Assembly (NCBI GenBank): GCA_039519185.1
Contig: CM076851.1
Location: 29,471,825-29,535,824 of the forward strand
Length of the DNA: 64,000 nt
Source of the DNA: Astragalus membranaceus
Lineage: Eukaryota > Streptophyta > Magnoliopsida > Fabales > Fabaceae
Direction: 5' to 3'
Shown one piece after another: positions 24,566 through 35,933 of the stretch (within the stretch, counting starts at the first letter, position 1; each line of letters begins with the position of its first letter). The notes beneath the pieces were generated by a model, which worked only from the letters and a program-made list of their open reading frames with translations, did no database searches and was not told the origin of the DNA. The translations under genes were made by a program, and so were the position numbers.

Positions 24566-27318
24566 TTAAAAAGTGTCGGCAAAATCTAGACCGTCAAATA
24601 ATAAACCCGTGGAATAAAATATAATATAATATAAACTGGTAATGTTTATGTAATCAACTGGGCCGGTCGGTGCAACATGCTCTGGAACAAAATAAGACCA
24701 TAACTGTAGACGTCCAAAATATGGATATAACCACGATCTGGCTTTAGATGAAGCATATGCACTCCAAGTAGGATGAATAGGAGGTAATGGACTAGTACCG
24801 TTCAACATAACCCGGATCCAATGATTCCCCCCTGATCAACCCCACACAGAACAATTGGCTCTGACTAGAAACATATTCTCCTCTCAAAGGGAAGAATATC
24901 CATGACCCACCATCTGAAGGTGATAACATAACAAGGGCTATCTGATATCTAGTTGCTATAACATGTCCCATGTCAGGCATCGACATCCACTTCTCAGGAG
25001 GTTGAATTTTTTGTGGGAGAGCATCTAATGAGGCCCTAACTGTGTTGTAGTCGTCACCTATCACCTGTGAGTATAGAAAATAATTTGTGTCCATCTCCTC
25101 AATCAAATGATTGCGAACTAGTTGCCAACTGTGCTCCGAGTAGTCAAGTGAGGCAGCAATGCGTCTATAGCCACAGTTTCCACCCCCCTTCACATTCATA
25201 ATGTCATCAATGTACCTATGCATATACTCTGGAAGGTGACTTACAAAATGGATGTCATGCTATGCCCGCTCATTAGATGTCCTCTGTGATGGTAGCTGGG
25301 AAACTTGCTGTGAGGACCGCTGGGGAAATTTCTTTGATGACTTCTGGGAGGGTTGCTTAACTGAGCTCAAAGAGGCATCCACGTGCTCCCAAGAAGACAA
25401 ATATTAAAGACAAATCTCTCCTCAAGAGGCATCACAACCCATCGCCTCCAAATCTCCTCTATTGTATAGCTTATGTCACATTCAAGTGAGGCTTGTTTCA
25501 CGCGCTCCTCATCCATACTCTCCAAACTGGGCCTCATCCAATGAGACTCAACCATCTCCAATGGGATGGGACGACCATGTAGGTGCAAATAACCAAGCTC
25601 ACAAGAACAAGGTAACCCATGGGTAACTTTAATCACACAACCACAACAACGGGTCTTATCGGTGCTTACTCCACCCAACATGCCATCAAACTCATCAGCT
25701 ATATGATTCAATGCCTCTAAAGACACCAAACTATTTAGACTCTTGTAGAATGGAGTGTTGTGTCGGGCATCTACACGGTTGATGCTTTTTTGAAATGAAA
25801 CGACAATATTATCAATTTGTGCATTGATCATCCCATGCATTGACTCCCAGTTTCTGCATAAATCACCTCCACTAGAACCCAGTGACCTCTTCAATGACCA
25901 ATGGGCTGACTCAACCCTATATGTAACAAATTAAAACACATAAGAAAACAATTGACTCGAAATAAAATTAAAAGACATAAGAAAAAAATTAATGTACCTA
26001 TTTGTCGTGCTATTCCCATAGTGTCTGACTTTATCAGTCCACGGTCCAACAAATCTTTCCCTGTGAGGACACAACCAATACTTGTTCACATAATTGACAA
26101 TCTGGGGTATATCAGCACATGAAGCTTCAAAATCATGCAACATCTCATAAAACTCCTCCTCAGAGGTAGAGTCAACTATTGCATGCCAAAGTCTCATCAC
26201 TTGTTTCACTCTATCTCCCTTGACCGCCTTCTTAATATTAGCATTGACATTGTTGTTAATGTGATACCGACAAAGCAAATTAACTGCCTCAGGAAACAAA
26301 ATCTTGATAGCAGTCATCAATGCCTCCTCACAGTCAGTGAGGATAATCTGAGGAATTGGGATATCTACCACCATCAAATCTCTTAGGCTCTGCAAAGCCC
26401 ATATGTAGTCACCATATCGCTCATGAGACAAGTAAGCAAATGCTACTGAAAATGTCAACTCAGTGTAAGTGACACAAACAATCTCCAGGAGAGGCAATGC
26501 ATATTTGTTGGACTTGAAGGTGCAGTCCAAAATCAAGACACTAGGAAACATCCTCAATAACTTCATACACTCAGGGTGTGTCCACATGATCTCCTCAACA
26601 ATATCAGTTCCTTCAAACCGCCTGGTCCAACACAAGTAATGCTCAGACTCCATCAGTCTCATAAGCTCCTGCATCTCAGTCCTACTACCTCTCCTGCCCG
26701 ATCGGAGTTTGCTTCAAGTTCTATACAGCTAAGAGATCTTACTCAAGTTGTTGGCAAATCTCCTCTTTGTTGCCTCTAGACTTTTTTGTGCTTTCACTCC
26801 CAACAACAAATGCTCCTCAACAACTGACCTCTCCTCCTTGTTAAACTTACCAAAGATTGCTGCTTCAAGCCAAGTCTTATGAGGCTCATGATTGTGACTT
26901 CCACATAACTTTAACCTTCCAATCAAAATTAGGAGGATTGAATGGTTTAGCTTTCAATCTAAAAGTACAACCACACTTTTTTGAGGTCTTGTGTCTAGTA
27001 GAACACCCAACATCTACTGGAGTATACCTCCCATGTCTCTCGCAACCCAAAACGATCTTATTCTTCTTCCCTTTACCAGTCTCCGTGGACTCGGATCGAA
27101 TAATAATAACAATGACTCTGTTGGCTTTCCCGATATCTCTAGCCCAACGTACAAGATTACCCCAAGTACGAAAAAGTTACAAAATAATCGTAAACTAAAT
27201 TAATAACTTATAACAAATAATAAACAAGAAGCGCTTTAGGAAGATATGTACCTCTGAGGTACGTAAACTCGTCCGATAAATCTATAGTAAAGGGAAGTCT
27301 GCCGTCAGCTGTAGCCAT
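24566..27318 (-). pseudogene. FAR1-type MULE transposase with OTU protease domain, inactivated
   Basis: Read leftward, the start codon is at 27318 (MATADGRLPFTIDLSDEF). A FAR1-type DNA-binding region at about 27150-26870 follows (GCERHGRYTP, KKCGCTFRLKAKPF, GSHNHEPHKTWLE). The MULE DDE transposase domain lies in the exon ending at 25998 (LILDCTFKSNKYALPLLEIV, ILTDCEEALMTAIK, LLCRYHIN). After an 81-bp intron (25917-25997) comes a SWIM-like zinc finger (CGCVIKVTHGLPCSC) and then an OTU cysteine-protease domain (KGGGNCGYRRIAASLDYSE). Defects include stops before the transposase domain, Asp to Gly in the expected GDGNCGYR motif, and a frameshift in a G6 run near 24828 that puts NHWIRV, the catalytic-histidine block, out of frame. 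Confidence 0.82.
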
Positions 27319-27359
27319 ATCTGTAAAATAATGAAAAAGTAAAAAACAAATTTAAAAAC

Positions 27360-27620
27360 AACTTCCGGAATTACCGAATATACACGTAATTCCGGAAAGG
27401 ACATTTTAAAACTTATGGAAACACGTCAAAAACGGTATTTCCGGAAGGTAAAAAAATAAACTTTCCGGAAATACAGTGTTTCCGGAAACTAAAAAAATAA
27501 TGTTTCCGGAAATACCAAAAATTTGATGTTTTCGGAAGCAAAATAACTGTTCCGGATATACAGTATTTCCGGAAAAAACGCGAATAAAATTTTCAGAATT
27601 ACCTTTAAATGAGATAATTT
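27360..27620. repeat. Array of TTCCGGAA palindromes upstream of the MULE start
   Basis: About eight copies of TTCCGGAA or TTTCCGGAAA, plus near matches such as TTTTCGGAAG and GTTCCGGATA, are spaced roughly every 20-35 bp. They lie just outside the transposase start codon, where MULE subterminal transposase-binding repeats would be expected. Confidence 0.75.
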
Positions 27621-27780
27621 CGGGAAACTCAAAATTTTGTGGGGTCTGGTCAGATTTTGGTAAAAATGAGAGGGGTATTTTTGGGTTAAACCGAATTATA
27701 TGGAGGTATGGGGTATAAGGGGGGTACCAAAAAAAACCCAAAATTGTGTATATGTTGAAGTTCTCCTTCATAACACACAA

Positions 27781-27916
27781 TCACACTCTACCTCTAGGAG
27801 CACATGCACATGCCCCATATTGCTGCATGTTTTTAATTTTTATTTTTATTTTTACTAAAAAAGATATCCATTTATTTAATTTTGAGAATACATTGAAAAC
27901 AAGTAATTAGGATGCC

Positions 27917-27952
<36 letters not shown>

Positions 27953-28377
27953 AATAATCGTTATTGTTTTTACCTTTCCAAACAAGTAAAATCCAAAAGT
28001 TATATGTTGAAAATTAATGTAAAAAAAAGTCACTAATTGTTTGCTTGGAACTTCATTCACCTTATTGGTACACTCGCACAGCCTTATACAAAACTATTAC
28101 GCTTTAAAAGATGGATCCTTATTTCCAATATTATTGCATCACTTTACTTCATTTCAACGTGATCACTTTGAAAGTGATAGAAGCAAACCTAAAGCTTTAC
28201 GATGCTTGTATGTGCATGAATATTAGAGCCAAATTAAAGTCACTTCAACTGCCAATGAACTTTATGAAAAGATGCTCTAAGTAAATGAGAAGGAAAACAA
28301 TACGCATTTTAGAATTCCAGACCATGTGTATAACTCCTTCATATCATCATCATCATAGATTCTCTTTATTCTCCTCT
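27781..28377. other. Upstream region of the root-cap-family gene
   Basis: Contains an ATT microsatellite (27917-27950) and AT-rich DNA. The last 90 bp resemble the upstream region of the paralog at 32807. No gene is seen. Confidence 0.5.
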
Positions 28378-28384
28378 TATAAAA
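28378..28384 (+). promoter_or_regulatory. TATA box of the root-cap-family gene
   Basis: TATAAAA in CTTATAAAAGGCAATGCT lies 102 bp upstream of the start codon. The same TATAAAAGGCAATGCT block precedes the paralog at 32706. Confidence 0.8.
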
Positions 28385-28479
28385 GGCAATGCTCATTGCA
28401 GCTTAATCTCACCCATCAAATACATATATATCTAGTAGCTACTTGAAAGCTAAGAATAGCAACTAGTTGACCATCACTA

Positions 28480-30928
28480 ATGGCTCAAATGACCGTTAGA
28501 GTTTTGCTGCCAATCTTGCTGATGCTAGTGGCAGGGGCGGCAGGGGCTACTCCTCCTGGAATTGCCAAAGGTCGTGAGCCTGGTCATGCTAGCTGCAAGA
28601 TAAAAAAGTACAAACATTGCTATAATTTGGTGCATGTTTGTCCTAAATTTTGCCCTTATGAGTGTACTGTGGAATGTGCCTCATGCAAACCTATTTGTGT
28701 TGGGGGCACAAATCCTTCACCGGATTATCCTACTCCTTCCACTCCTTCTCACAAAACACCACCTTCATCTTCAACTCCTTCACAATCACCTCATACCCCT
28801 TCTAAACCACAAAACCCACCACCTTCATCATCTTCTTCTCATTCCTCTAATTCTTCTTCTCCATCCTCGTCTTCGTCGTCATCAGCGGCGTCGTCTTCAT
28901 CATCATCATCATCATCATCATCTTCTTCTTCTTCTTCTTCTTCGTCGTCTGCTTCGTCACCTTCTTCGTCTTCTTCTTCATCACCTCACACCCCTTCTAC
29001 ACCACGGAGCCCTCCACATTCATCTTCAAAACCTACTCCTTCACCAGATTATCCTACCCCTTCCGCACCTACTCACAAAACAACTCCTTCACCATCACCT
29101 CACACGCCTTCTAAACCACAAAACCCACCACCTTCACCATCTTCTTCTCATTCCTCTAATTCTTCTTCTTCTCCATCATCGTCTCCGTCGTCATCGGCAG
29201 CGTCTTCTTCTTCATCATCATCTTCTTCTTCTTCTTCTTCTTCCTCCTCCTCCTCCTCCTCCTCCTCCTCTTCTTCTTCTTCTTCTGCTTCATCTTCATC
29301 TTCTTCTTCGTCGTCTGCTTCGTCACCTTCTTCATCTTCTTCATCACCTCACACCCCTTCTACACCACAAAGACCACCAAATTCATCTTCTAAACCTACT
29401 CCTTCACCAGATTATCCTAACCCTTCCGCACCTACTCACAAAACAACTCCTTCACCATCACCTCATATGCCTTCTAAACCACAAAACCCACCACCTCCAT
29501 CATCTTCTTCTCATTCCTCTAATTCTTCTTCTTCTCCATCATCGTCTTCGTCGTCATCGGCGGCGTCTTCTTCTTCTTCATCGTCTTCCTCCTCCTCTTC
29601 TTCTTCATCTTCATCTTCTTCGTCGTCTGCTTCGTCACCTTCTTCATCGTCTTCTTCATCACCTCACGCCCCTTCTACACCACAAAGCCCACCACATTCA
29701 TCATCTACACCCACTCCATCATCTTCAGCACCTCCCAACACCAATCCACATTGGCCTCCTCCTCCTTCATCATCAACACATTCGACTCCAACACCTTCTG
29801 CTGGAAACGGTCAATCTGCCTCACCAAAGACAGCTAGATGCGGAAACAAGAGTTATCCAAAGTGTTACAATACCCAACATGTTTGTCCTAAAGCGTGCCC
29901 TGGTGGCTGTGAGGTTGATTGCAACACTTGCAAACCAGTTTGCAGTAAGTACTTCTATAATCACTATGTATTTCTCTATATATCAAAATAATTATAATAG
30001 ATTGTTATTTGGTATTATTGTGCAATTTTAATTTACCTTACAAGAACAATTGATTAAATAATCCAGCCACAAAATAATATTATCAATTAATCTATGACAA
30101 AGTAGATGATCTTTATTGAATTTATATTGAATGGATGTATGTGTTGTAGAGTGTGATAAACCAGGAGCTGTTTGCCAAGACCCTCGCTTCATTGGTGGTG
30201 ATGGAATCACTTTTTACTTCCATGGCAAGAAAGATAGTAACTTCTGTCTTGTATCGGATCCAAACATCCACATAAACGCCCACTTTATTGGAAAAAGAAA
30301 CGAGAACATGAAGAGGGACTTCACTTGGGTCCAATCAATCGTTATTCTTTTTGACAGTCACCAGCTCTTCGTTGGAGCCAAGAAAACGACCACATGGGAA
30401 GACTCCACAGACCGCCTTGCCCTAAGTTTTGACGGTGAACCCATCACTCTCCACGAATCAGAAGGTGCCATGTGGGAATCAGCTGATGTGTCCATTGTTA
30501 GGGAAGCTTCCGCAAACAACATCGTTGTTGAAGTTGAAGGGAGATTTAGGATAACAGCCAAGGTTGTTCCTATAACCGAAGAAGACTCAAGGATTCACAG
30601 ATATGGCATAACCAATGAGGATTGTTTTGCTCACCTTGACTTAGGGTTCAAGTTTTTCTCTCTAAGTAACCAAGTGAGTGGTGTGTTGGGCCAAACATAC
30701 AAACCTAATTATGTGAGTCGTGTGGATATTGGGGCAAAAATGCCTGTGATGGGAGGTGGAAATGCCTATGAAACTACAAACTTGTTCTCCGCAGATTGTT
30801 CTGTAGGTCGCTTCGTTGGTAACAACGACTCATCCACCAATGATATTACAATGGTGGAGGATTTAGAACTTCTGAGCTTGAGCTGCACGAGTGGAATCGA
30901 TGGACAAGGAGTTGTATGTAAGAGATGA
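28480..30928 (+). CDS. Root cap/LEA-like secreted protein with long Ser/Pro-rich region
   Basis: Two exons, 28480-29944 and 30150-30928 (GT-AG intron of 205 bp, phase 1), encode 747 residues. Residues 1-22 form a signal peptide. An eight-cysteine motif at C39-C73 has spacing C7C6C3C3C3C2C3C, and exactly the same spacing recurs at C454-C488. Between them lie three tandem modules of about 110-130 residues, each opening PSPDYP.PS.P(S/T)HKT and continuing into long serine runs broken by PHTPSTP. Exon 2 is the root-cap domain (CDKPGAVCQDPRFIGGDG, TFYFHGKKDSNFCLVSD, through FKFFSLSNQVSGVLGQTY). The family is extracellular, expressed in root cap or embryo, and of unknown biochemical function. The Ser/Pro region suggests a glycosylated wall-associated linker, which is inference. 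The serine-tract length may be polymorphic. Confidence 0.93.
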
Positions 30929-31959
30929 TTTCGTCGTTTAAGAAGACAAAGATGTGTCGTGTGATGTTTAAATCATTGATTTTTTCAATTTTATTTATAG
31001 TTAAAAATAAATTATATCAAATCATCAAACAACTTGAATGATTTGATACTATGGTTTAACAGCCTAAAATGTACTCACGTGTGTTTTTACATAAATAACA
31101 TATTTTTATATCATGTTTATCAAACCCAACCATCTAGACCGGAGACCTCTTTAAATTGAAAGTTTTAGACATGCATTGATATGATTTTTTGCATATCAAA
31201 ATGGCAGACATAGAATCATGCAGATTAAAAGAAAATGACAACGCACATTTTTTTTCTCGATAAACCAATGACAATGTACATTTTCACGCCTTCTATGAAA
31301 AATAAGTTAATTTTCTGTCATATATTAAATGTCTTAGAGAAAAAATATTTTGATCTTAAAAAAGCTCAGTAAAGAAAATGTGGAGTTAAAAGGCCCAAAA
31401 ACTAGCAAGTAACTCTGAAATCCTCAAATAAAGAATTCAAAGTTCCATAACCACAACTTCTAGGATTATTAAATTGGCTAATCAATTTTGGGATTTCAAA
31501 ACGAAGAAATAAACAGGTAGAATTGGTTATAAGAAAAGCCAGCAAAACACTTTTCATGGTTCAAATTTGTCAAATATGCCTAGTGATTCATTACAATGCA
31601 CATATTCTGGTTTAATTGGTCCTATTAAATTTTTCTGTTTTCATCCAAATTAAAAGAGGCCGATTCATGCTTCTAAAAGTAACGAGAAAGGACACAAGAA
31701 ACTCTAGGTAGCCAAAAGGAAACATCTTTCTGGGTATGTATAAATTCGCTACTTGTGACACTCTGATACACAAATAATGTCTCTTGGGCTTTGTTGCTAA
31801 AGTATCTGTCTCAATGATAACTCCTAAGCCATCAAAAGTTGCAACACTTATAGAGTTATACTTAGGCAGTGAGGACAATCAACAACCATTGGTAAAACTT
31901 GGGTCAATCTACGCAATTAATGTAAATAAATTAAGCTTGTCTCCTCAATGACCGGAGAC
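30929..31959. other. Intergenic DNA downstream of the root-cap gene
   Basis: AT-rich with no recognised gene or element. The minus-strand frame at 31612-31878 has no recognisable motif. Confidence 0.4.
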
Positions 31960-32345
31960 CTATTTGACTACAAATGTCAGGCTATAGGCCTTCAAAAAAG
32001 CCTTTTTAGCCTATCAGTCCGGTCTATTTAAGTAAAAATAAATAATATTTTTTATTACTATTATGATTATATTAATTTTTGTACTTTGTGTTAAATCATA
32101 AATTTACTAACATTTTCTTTTAGTTTAAACATATTTGATTTTTGACATATTTAAAGTTATTATTATTAAAATAATTTAAATTGGATGTCATATAAATATA
32201 TTTCCCAAAAATGTTTTGTTAAATCTCAAATTAGAACCTAATCTCATTGACTTATTAGCTTCTTAGTCTATTTTAAAAAGCATATACTACTCCAAAGTTG
32301 TAGACTTTATAAAAAAATAGTGAAATAAACTTTTAAACAGACTTT
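31960..32345. repeat. Degraded inverted copy of the 23561-24140 repeat family
   Basis: The CAGGCTATAGGCCTTCAAAAAAGCCTTTTTAGCC region and the following GGTCTATTTAAGTAAAAATA correspond, in the opposite orientation, to 23990-24060. An AT-rich core follows. Ends are not defined. Confidence 0.45.
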
Positions 32346-32705
32346 TAGGTTATAATTAAATATTTGATAAACAGAAATAATCTATTTTGTAAAAAATTCA
32401 CAAACGAATAGAGGGCATGATGTCCAATGCATGAAAGTGGTGCATCCCTTTTTTTGTGGTTGCAACCATTCATCCCTTTAATTCAATTGAAAGTGACATA
32501 CTACACCAATACAACGATCACATAGTTGTAGAACAACTTTATGATACGTAGAGCCCAATTAAAGAGACTTCTACTAATTTAAGGAACCATACATGTGATG
32601 AAAAACATGATGTTACCGAGAAGAAATGAAAAACAAAGTCCAAAAATTTCGGCATTCAAGCCTCGGGTCTAACTCCTTCATGTCTTGATAGATTCTCTTC
32701 ATTCC
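32346..32705. other. Upstream region of the truncated root-cap paralog
   Basis: No element is recognised. The last 80 bp before the TATA box share CTAACTCCTTCAT and ATAGATTCTCTT with the upstream region of the intact gene, supporting tandem duplication including the promoter. Confidence 0.5.
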
Positions 32706-32712
32706 TATAAAA
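32706..32712 (+). promoter_or_regulatory. TATA box of the truncated root-cap paralog
   Basis: TATAAAA in CCTATAAAAGGCAATGCT lies 101 bp before the start codon, as in the intact gene. Confidence 0.7.
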
Positions 32713-32806
32713 GGCAATGCTATTTGCATCTTAATCTCACCCATCAAACAAATCACTAGTAGATATTTGAAAGCTACCAATAGCAAATTAGTTTACCATC
32801 ACTAAT

Positions 32807-33205
32807 ATGGCTAAAATGACCTTTAGAGTTTTGGTGCTAATGGCAGGGGCAGCCGTGGCTACTCCTCCCGAAACCGCCGAAGTTCATCAACGTGGTTATG
32901 CAAGTTGTTACATAAAGAAATACAAATATTGCTATAATTCGGTACATGCATGTCCTAAGTCTTGCCCTTCTGATTGTACTGTGGTTTGTCCCTCTTGCAA
33001 ACCTATTTGCGTTGGGGGCACAAATCCTTCACCAGATTATCCCACCCCTTCTACACCATCAAACCCACCACCTTCATCATCTTCTCATTCTTCTAATTCT
33101 TCTTCTTCTTCTCCATTATCGTCATCGTCATCATCTTCTTCTTCATCATCATCCTCTAATAGAGAATATGATGAGTTCTACTCCTATTTCACATTAATAG
33201 CCTAG
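32807..33205 (+). pseudogene. Truncated root-cap-family paralog
   Basis: The reading frame opens like the intact gene (MAKMTFRVLVLMAGA) with a slightly shorter signal peptide. It keeps the first eight-cysteine motif with identical C7C6C3C3C3C2C3C spacing and enters the module PSPDYPTPSTPS...PPSSSS. The serine tract breaks off at about 33160. The last residues (NREYDEFYSYF...) and the stop come from unrelated DNA next to the copia element. The second cysteine motif and the whole root-cap domain are missing. If translated it would be a 132-residue secreted cysteine-motif peptide. Confidence 0.85.
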
Positions 33206-33487
33206 ACTTAATTTTCAGCTGTATCTCAAGATATGAAAGGCCAACACTAACTCAAGGTATGGAAGGTCAGCTTTTAGAATGGGACACAAATGTTTTTTAA
33301 ATTTCGAAGAATGGACTAATAGTCCGATTAATTGTATAAACCGGTTACATTAATTGTAAACGGGTTGAGGCACCCCTAGTGCCCCCAATTTAATATATCT
33401 TTTGACTTATAAAAAAAAAAAAGCTTTAAATTTATAGAATAAAAAAGGCCAGCCTTAATGTAGAATTTGAATGACCAGCTCTTCTTG

Positions 33488-33496
33488 TATAAATAG
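33488..33496 (+). promoter_or_regulatory. TATA box in the copia 5' LTR
   Basis: TATAAATAG lies 40 bp before the CACTA insertion site, so the CACTA element sits just downstream of the likely LTR transcription start. Confidence 0.6.
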
Positions 33497-33835
33497 AGCA
33501 TCATGCTCCATTCCAAATCAATCAAAAACTAATTCCACTACAAGAAAAAGCCTGTATTGCCACCAACGTTTCTCACGGACAACTGTCCGTCGCTAATTTG
33601 CGACGGATTTGCGACGGATGTGCGAAGAATAGTGAGATTGGGAATTGGCGCTAAAAATCCCGCTCATAATTTCCGACGGAAACGTATTTAGGTCGCTAAT
33701 TTGCGACGGAAACGTATTTGGGTCGCTAATTTGCGACGGACTATTTGTCGCAAGCCCGTCGCAAATGTAAATTATAATTTCCTTACCTCGACACACTCAG
33801 CAAACCTCATTCTCACTTCGTTCACTCTTCTCCCA

Positions 33836-34260
33836 CATAACACACATAACAGAGAACACTCAGTTCTCACTTCGCCCCGCCGCACCGTGGAACTCGTCGC
33901 CACCACTCCACCCTCCGTTGTCCTTCCGTTCGCAAGCTCGACGTTATCAGGTTTCCTCCCGTGTTCTCCCTCTCGCTACCTGGATGCCTTCTTCCTCTCA
34001 TGTTCTCCCCCTCGCACTCCGTGGAAGTTCTCACTCCGTTCACACGACCGCCGCGACGCCACCACCACTCCACCCTCCGTTGTCCTTCCGTTCGCAAGCT
34101 CGACGTTATCAGGTTTCCTCCCGTGTTCTCCCTCTCGCTACCTGGATGCGTTCTTCCTCTCATGTTCTCCCCCTCGCACTCCGTGGAAGTTCTCACTCCG
34201 TTCACACGACCGCCGCGACGCCACCACCGTCCACGGATTCAACCTCCTTGAGTTTGTAGC
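33836..34260 (+). repeat. 162-bp tandem duplication in an open coding-like block
   Basis: A unit starting ACTCCACCCTCCGTTGTCC (about 33905) is repeated after 162 bp with very few changes. Because 162 is 54 codons, the frame 33701-34321 stays open through both copies (PPSVVLPFASSTLSGF...). The GC-rich, C-biased composition resembles a plant 5' leader or first exon. No gene was identified. Confidence 0.8.
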
Positions 34261-34651
34261 TGATTTTTTATGCTTAGGTATTTCCCTAATTCAAACCCTA
34301 ATTGATTTTCCCCCAATTTGATATTTCCTGTACTTGGGTTCTCTAATTCTTTGGCTCTGATTTTATCCCAATTTGATAAACCCTAATCCTAGTCATGATA
34401 TTCTGTAGCTGTGATTTTCTGGATTTGTGCTTGGATTTTGCAATTTGATGTTCTGTATGTAGCTGTGATTTTGGCTCTGCTTTTAGATTTCTGTATTTCT
34501 GTATTCTTTGGCTCTTACGTTGAACAATTTTATTGTGGACTGTGTGAAGGTGTAGTGGATACAAAATTTGCAAATACAAAATTTGAGCTCTTTGGCAAAC
34601 TGGTTCATGTAATAATGTTATACTTATGTTGCTTATAATTCTTTGTTTTAG

Positions 34652-35001
34652 TCACTGAAGATGGGTGTGGACGTATATCACCATCTGAAGGTCGGTTTGT
34701 GTATCACTTTCGGCATGTGCTTCTATGTACTGTGTTTTAGTTATTTATTAATTAATTAATGTTGAGTTTTGTACCAATGTCATTCCAGGCTGTGATCAAG
34801 AGGAAATATGGTCAAGATGCTATAAATGTTGGTGACGAAGGTGGATTTGCCCCTAACATTCAGGTTATTGATGATTTTATTCAACTTGTTTCTTTTTATG
34901 CATGGAATTTGGGTACTGATGTGCTCTTTGGTGTTCAGGAAAACAAGGAGGGTTTGGAATTGCTGAAAACTGCCATTGCTCGAGCTGGTTACACGGGCAA
35001 A
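34652..35001 (+). pseudogene. Captured enolase fragment
   Basis: Three exons lie at 34652-34690 (MGVDVYHHLK), 34789-34863 (KYGQDAINVGDEGGFAPNIQ) and 34939 to about 35001 (ENKEGLELLKTAIARAGYTG). They correspond to consecutive exons of plant cytosolic enolase around the GDEGGFAPN active-site loop. Introns with GT-AG borders are retained. The third exon runs into unrelated sequence without its splice site. Confidence 0.92.
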
Positions 35002-35128
35002 TTTAGTTATCTCCCTTATATCGAAATTATGTTTATGGTGCTATGGCTTTTCATAAGTTCATTTAATAGACTTATTTGACAACAAGGAAGTTGCATGCAT
35101 GATCTAAATCAGCATTTTTTCTGCACAG

Positions 35129-35850
35129 GTTGCTGTATCTACCAACAAGGAAGTTGATGCTCATATCCCCAACTATCCAAGCTTACCTCCCCAACTTGTT
35201 TGTCAACTTCATAATTTGACTATGCATGTAAGGCTTGTTTATTCATTTGTTTATTCCTTTACAGTAATAAGGCCTGTTTATTTAGGTTTCCTTGTTTCAA
35301 AGTCTAAAAGTCTCCATTATACTGATTCCAACCCTCTTTTTCTTTAATCATTTGCTCATTTCTGGTTGATTCAGGCAGACACTGAGACAGATGAAGTGTA
35401 TGCACAAATGACTTTGCAACCTCTGAATCCTGTATGATTCTCTTTCTTGACTTCTTGATAAAAAAATATTCCTTTCTTAACTTGTTTACTATGATTGATT
35501 GGAGATTTATGACTCTTTTCAGGAAGAGCAAAAGGAGGCATATCTACCTGCAGAGTTGAGAACTCCAAGTAAGCAGCCAACAAACTACTTTTGCAAAATT
35601 TTGACTGCTAGCGACACGAGCACTCATGGGGGATTCTCAGTTCCTCGCCGGGCAGCTGAAAAAGTTTTTCCTCCATTGGTAACGATTCGTTATAGTGATG
35701 CTCTAAATTTTAAAAAATTATTCATTAAATCTGTGAACTTAACATCGTAGTTATGACCCACAGGACTTTTCACAATAGCCTCCTTGTCAAGAGTAAATTG
35801 CAAGGGACTTGCACGGTAACGAGTGGAAATTCAGACATATCTTGTGGTAA
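35129..35850 (+). pseudogene. Captured auxin response factor fragment (ARF6/8-like)
   Basis: Exons at 35129-35227 (VDAHIPNYPSLPPQLVCQLHN), 35375-35431 (ADTETDEVYAQMTLQPLNP), 35523-35679 (PSKQPTNYFCKILTASDTST then HGGFSVPRRAAEKVFPPL) and a decayed one at about 35763-35848 (RDLHGNEWKFRHI). These are the start of the B3 DNA-binding region of an ARF. The last exon contains a stop and indels. Similarity to ARF6/8 is from remembered family sequence. Confidence 0.9.
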
Positions 35851-35933
35851 GTTATAAAGCTAATGTTGTTTTCCTCTTTTAAGTTGTAAGTGTAGGATTT
35901 TATTTTTATTTTATTTATTTATTTTTGCTGCAG

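Noticed and set aside
27360..27620. CRISPR-like spaced repeats
   Set aside because: The repeats are 8-10 bp palindromes with irregular spacing in a plant genome beside a transposase.
29156..29347. Minus-strand Lys/Arg-rich frame
   Set aside because: Antisense of the serine codon run.
28634..30031. 465-codon plus-strand frame rich in His and Leu overlapping the root-cap gene
   Set aside because: It is the second frame of the TCT/TCA/CCA repeat region. It has no signal peptide or known motif and runs through the intron; the serine frame has conserved cysteine motifs and a conserved second exon.
34759..35079. 106-residue continuous frame read as an independent gene
   Set aside because: It is enolase exons read through their introns; splice sites and family matches show a captured fragment.
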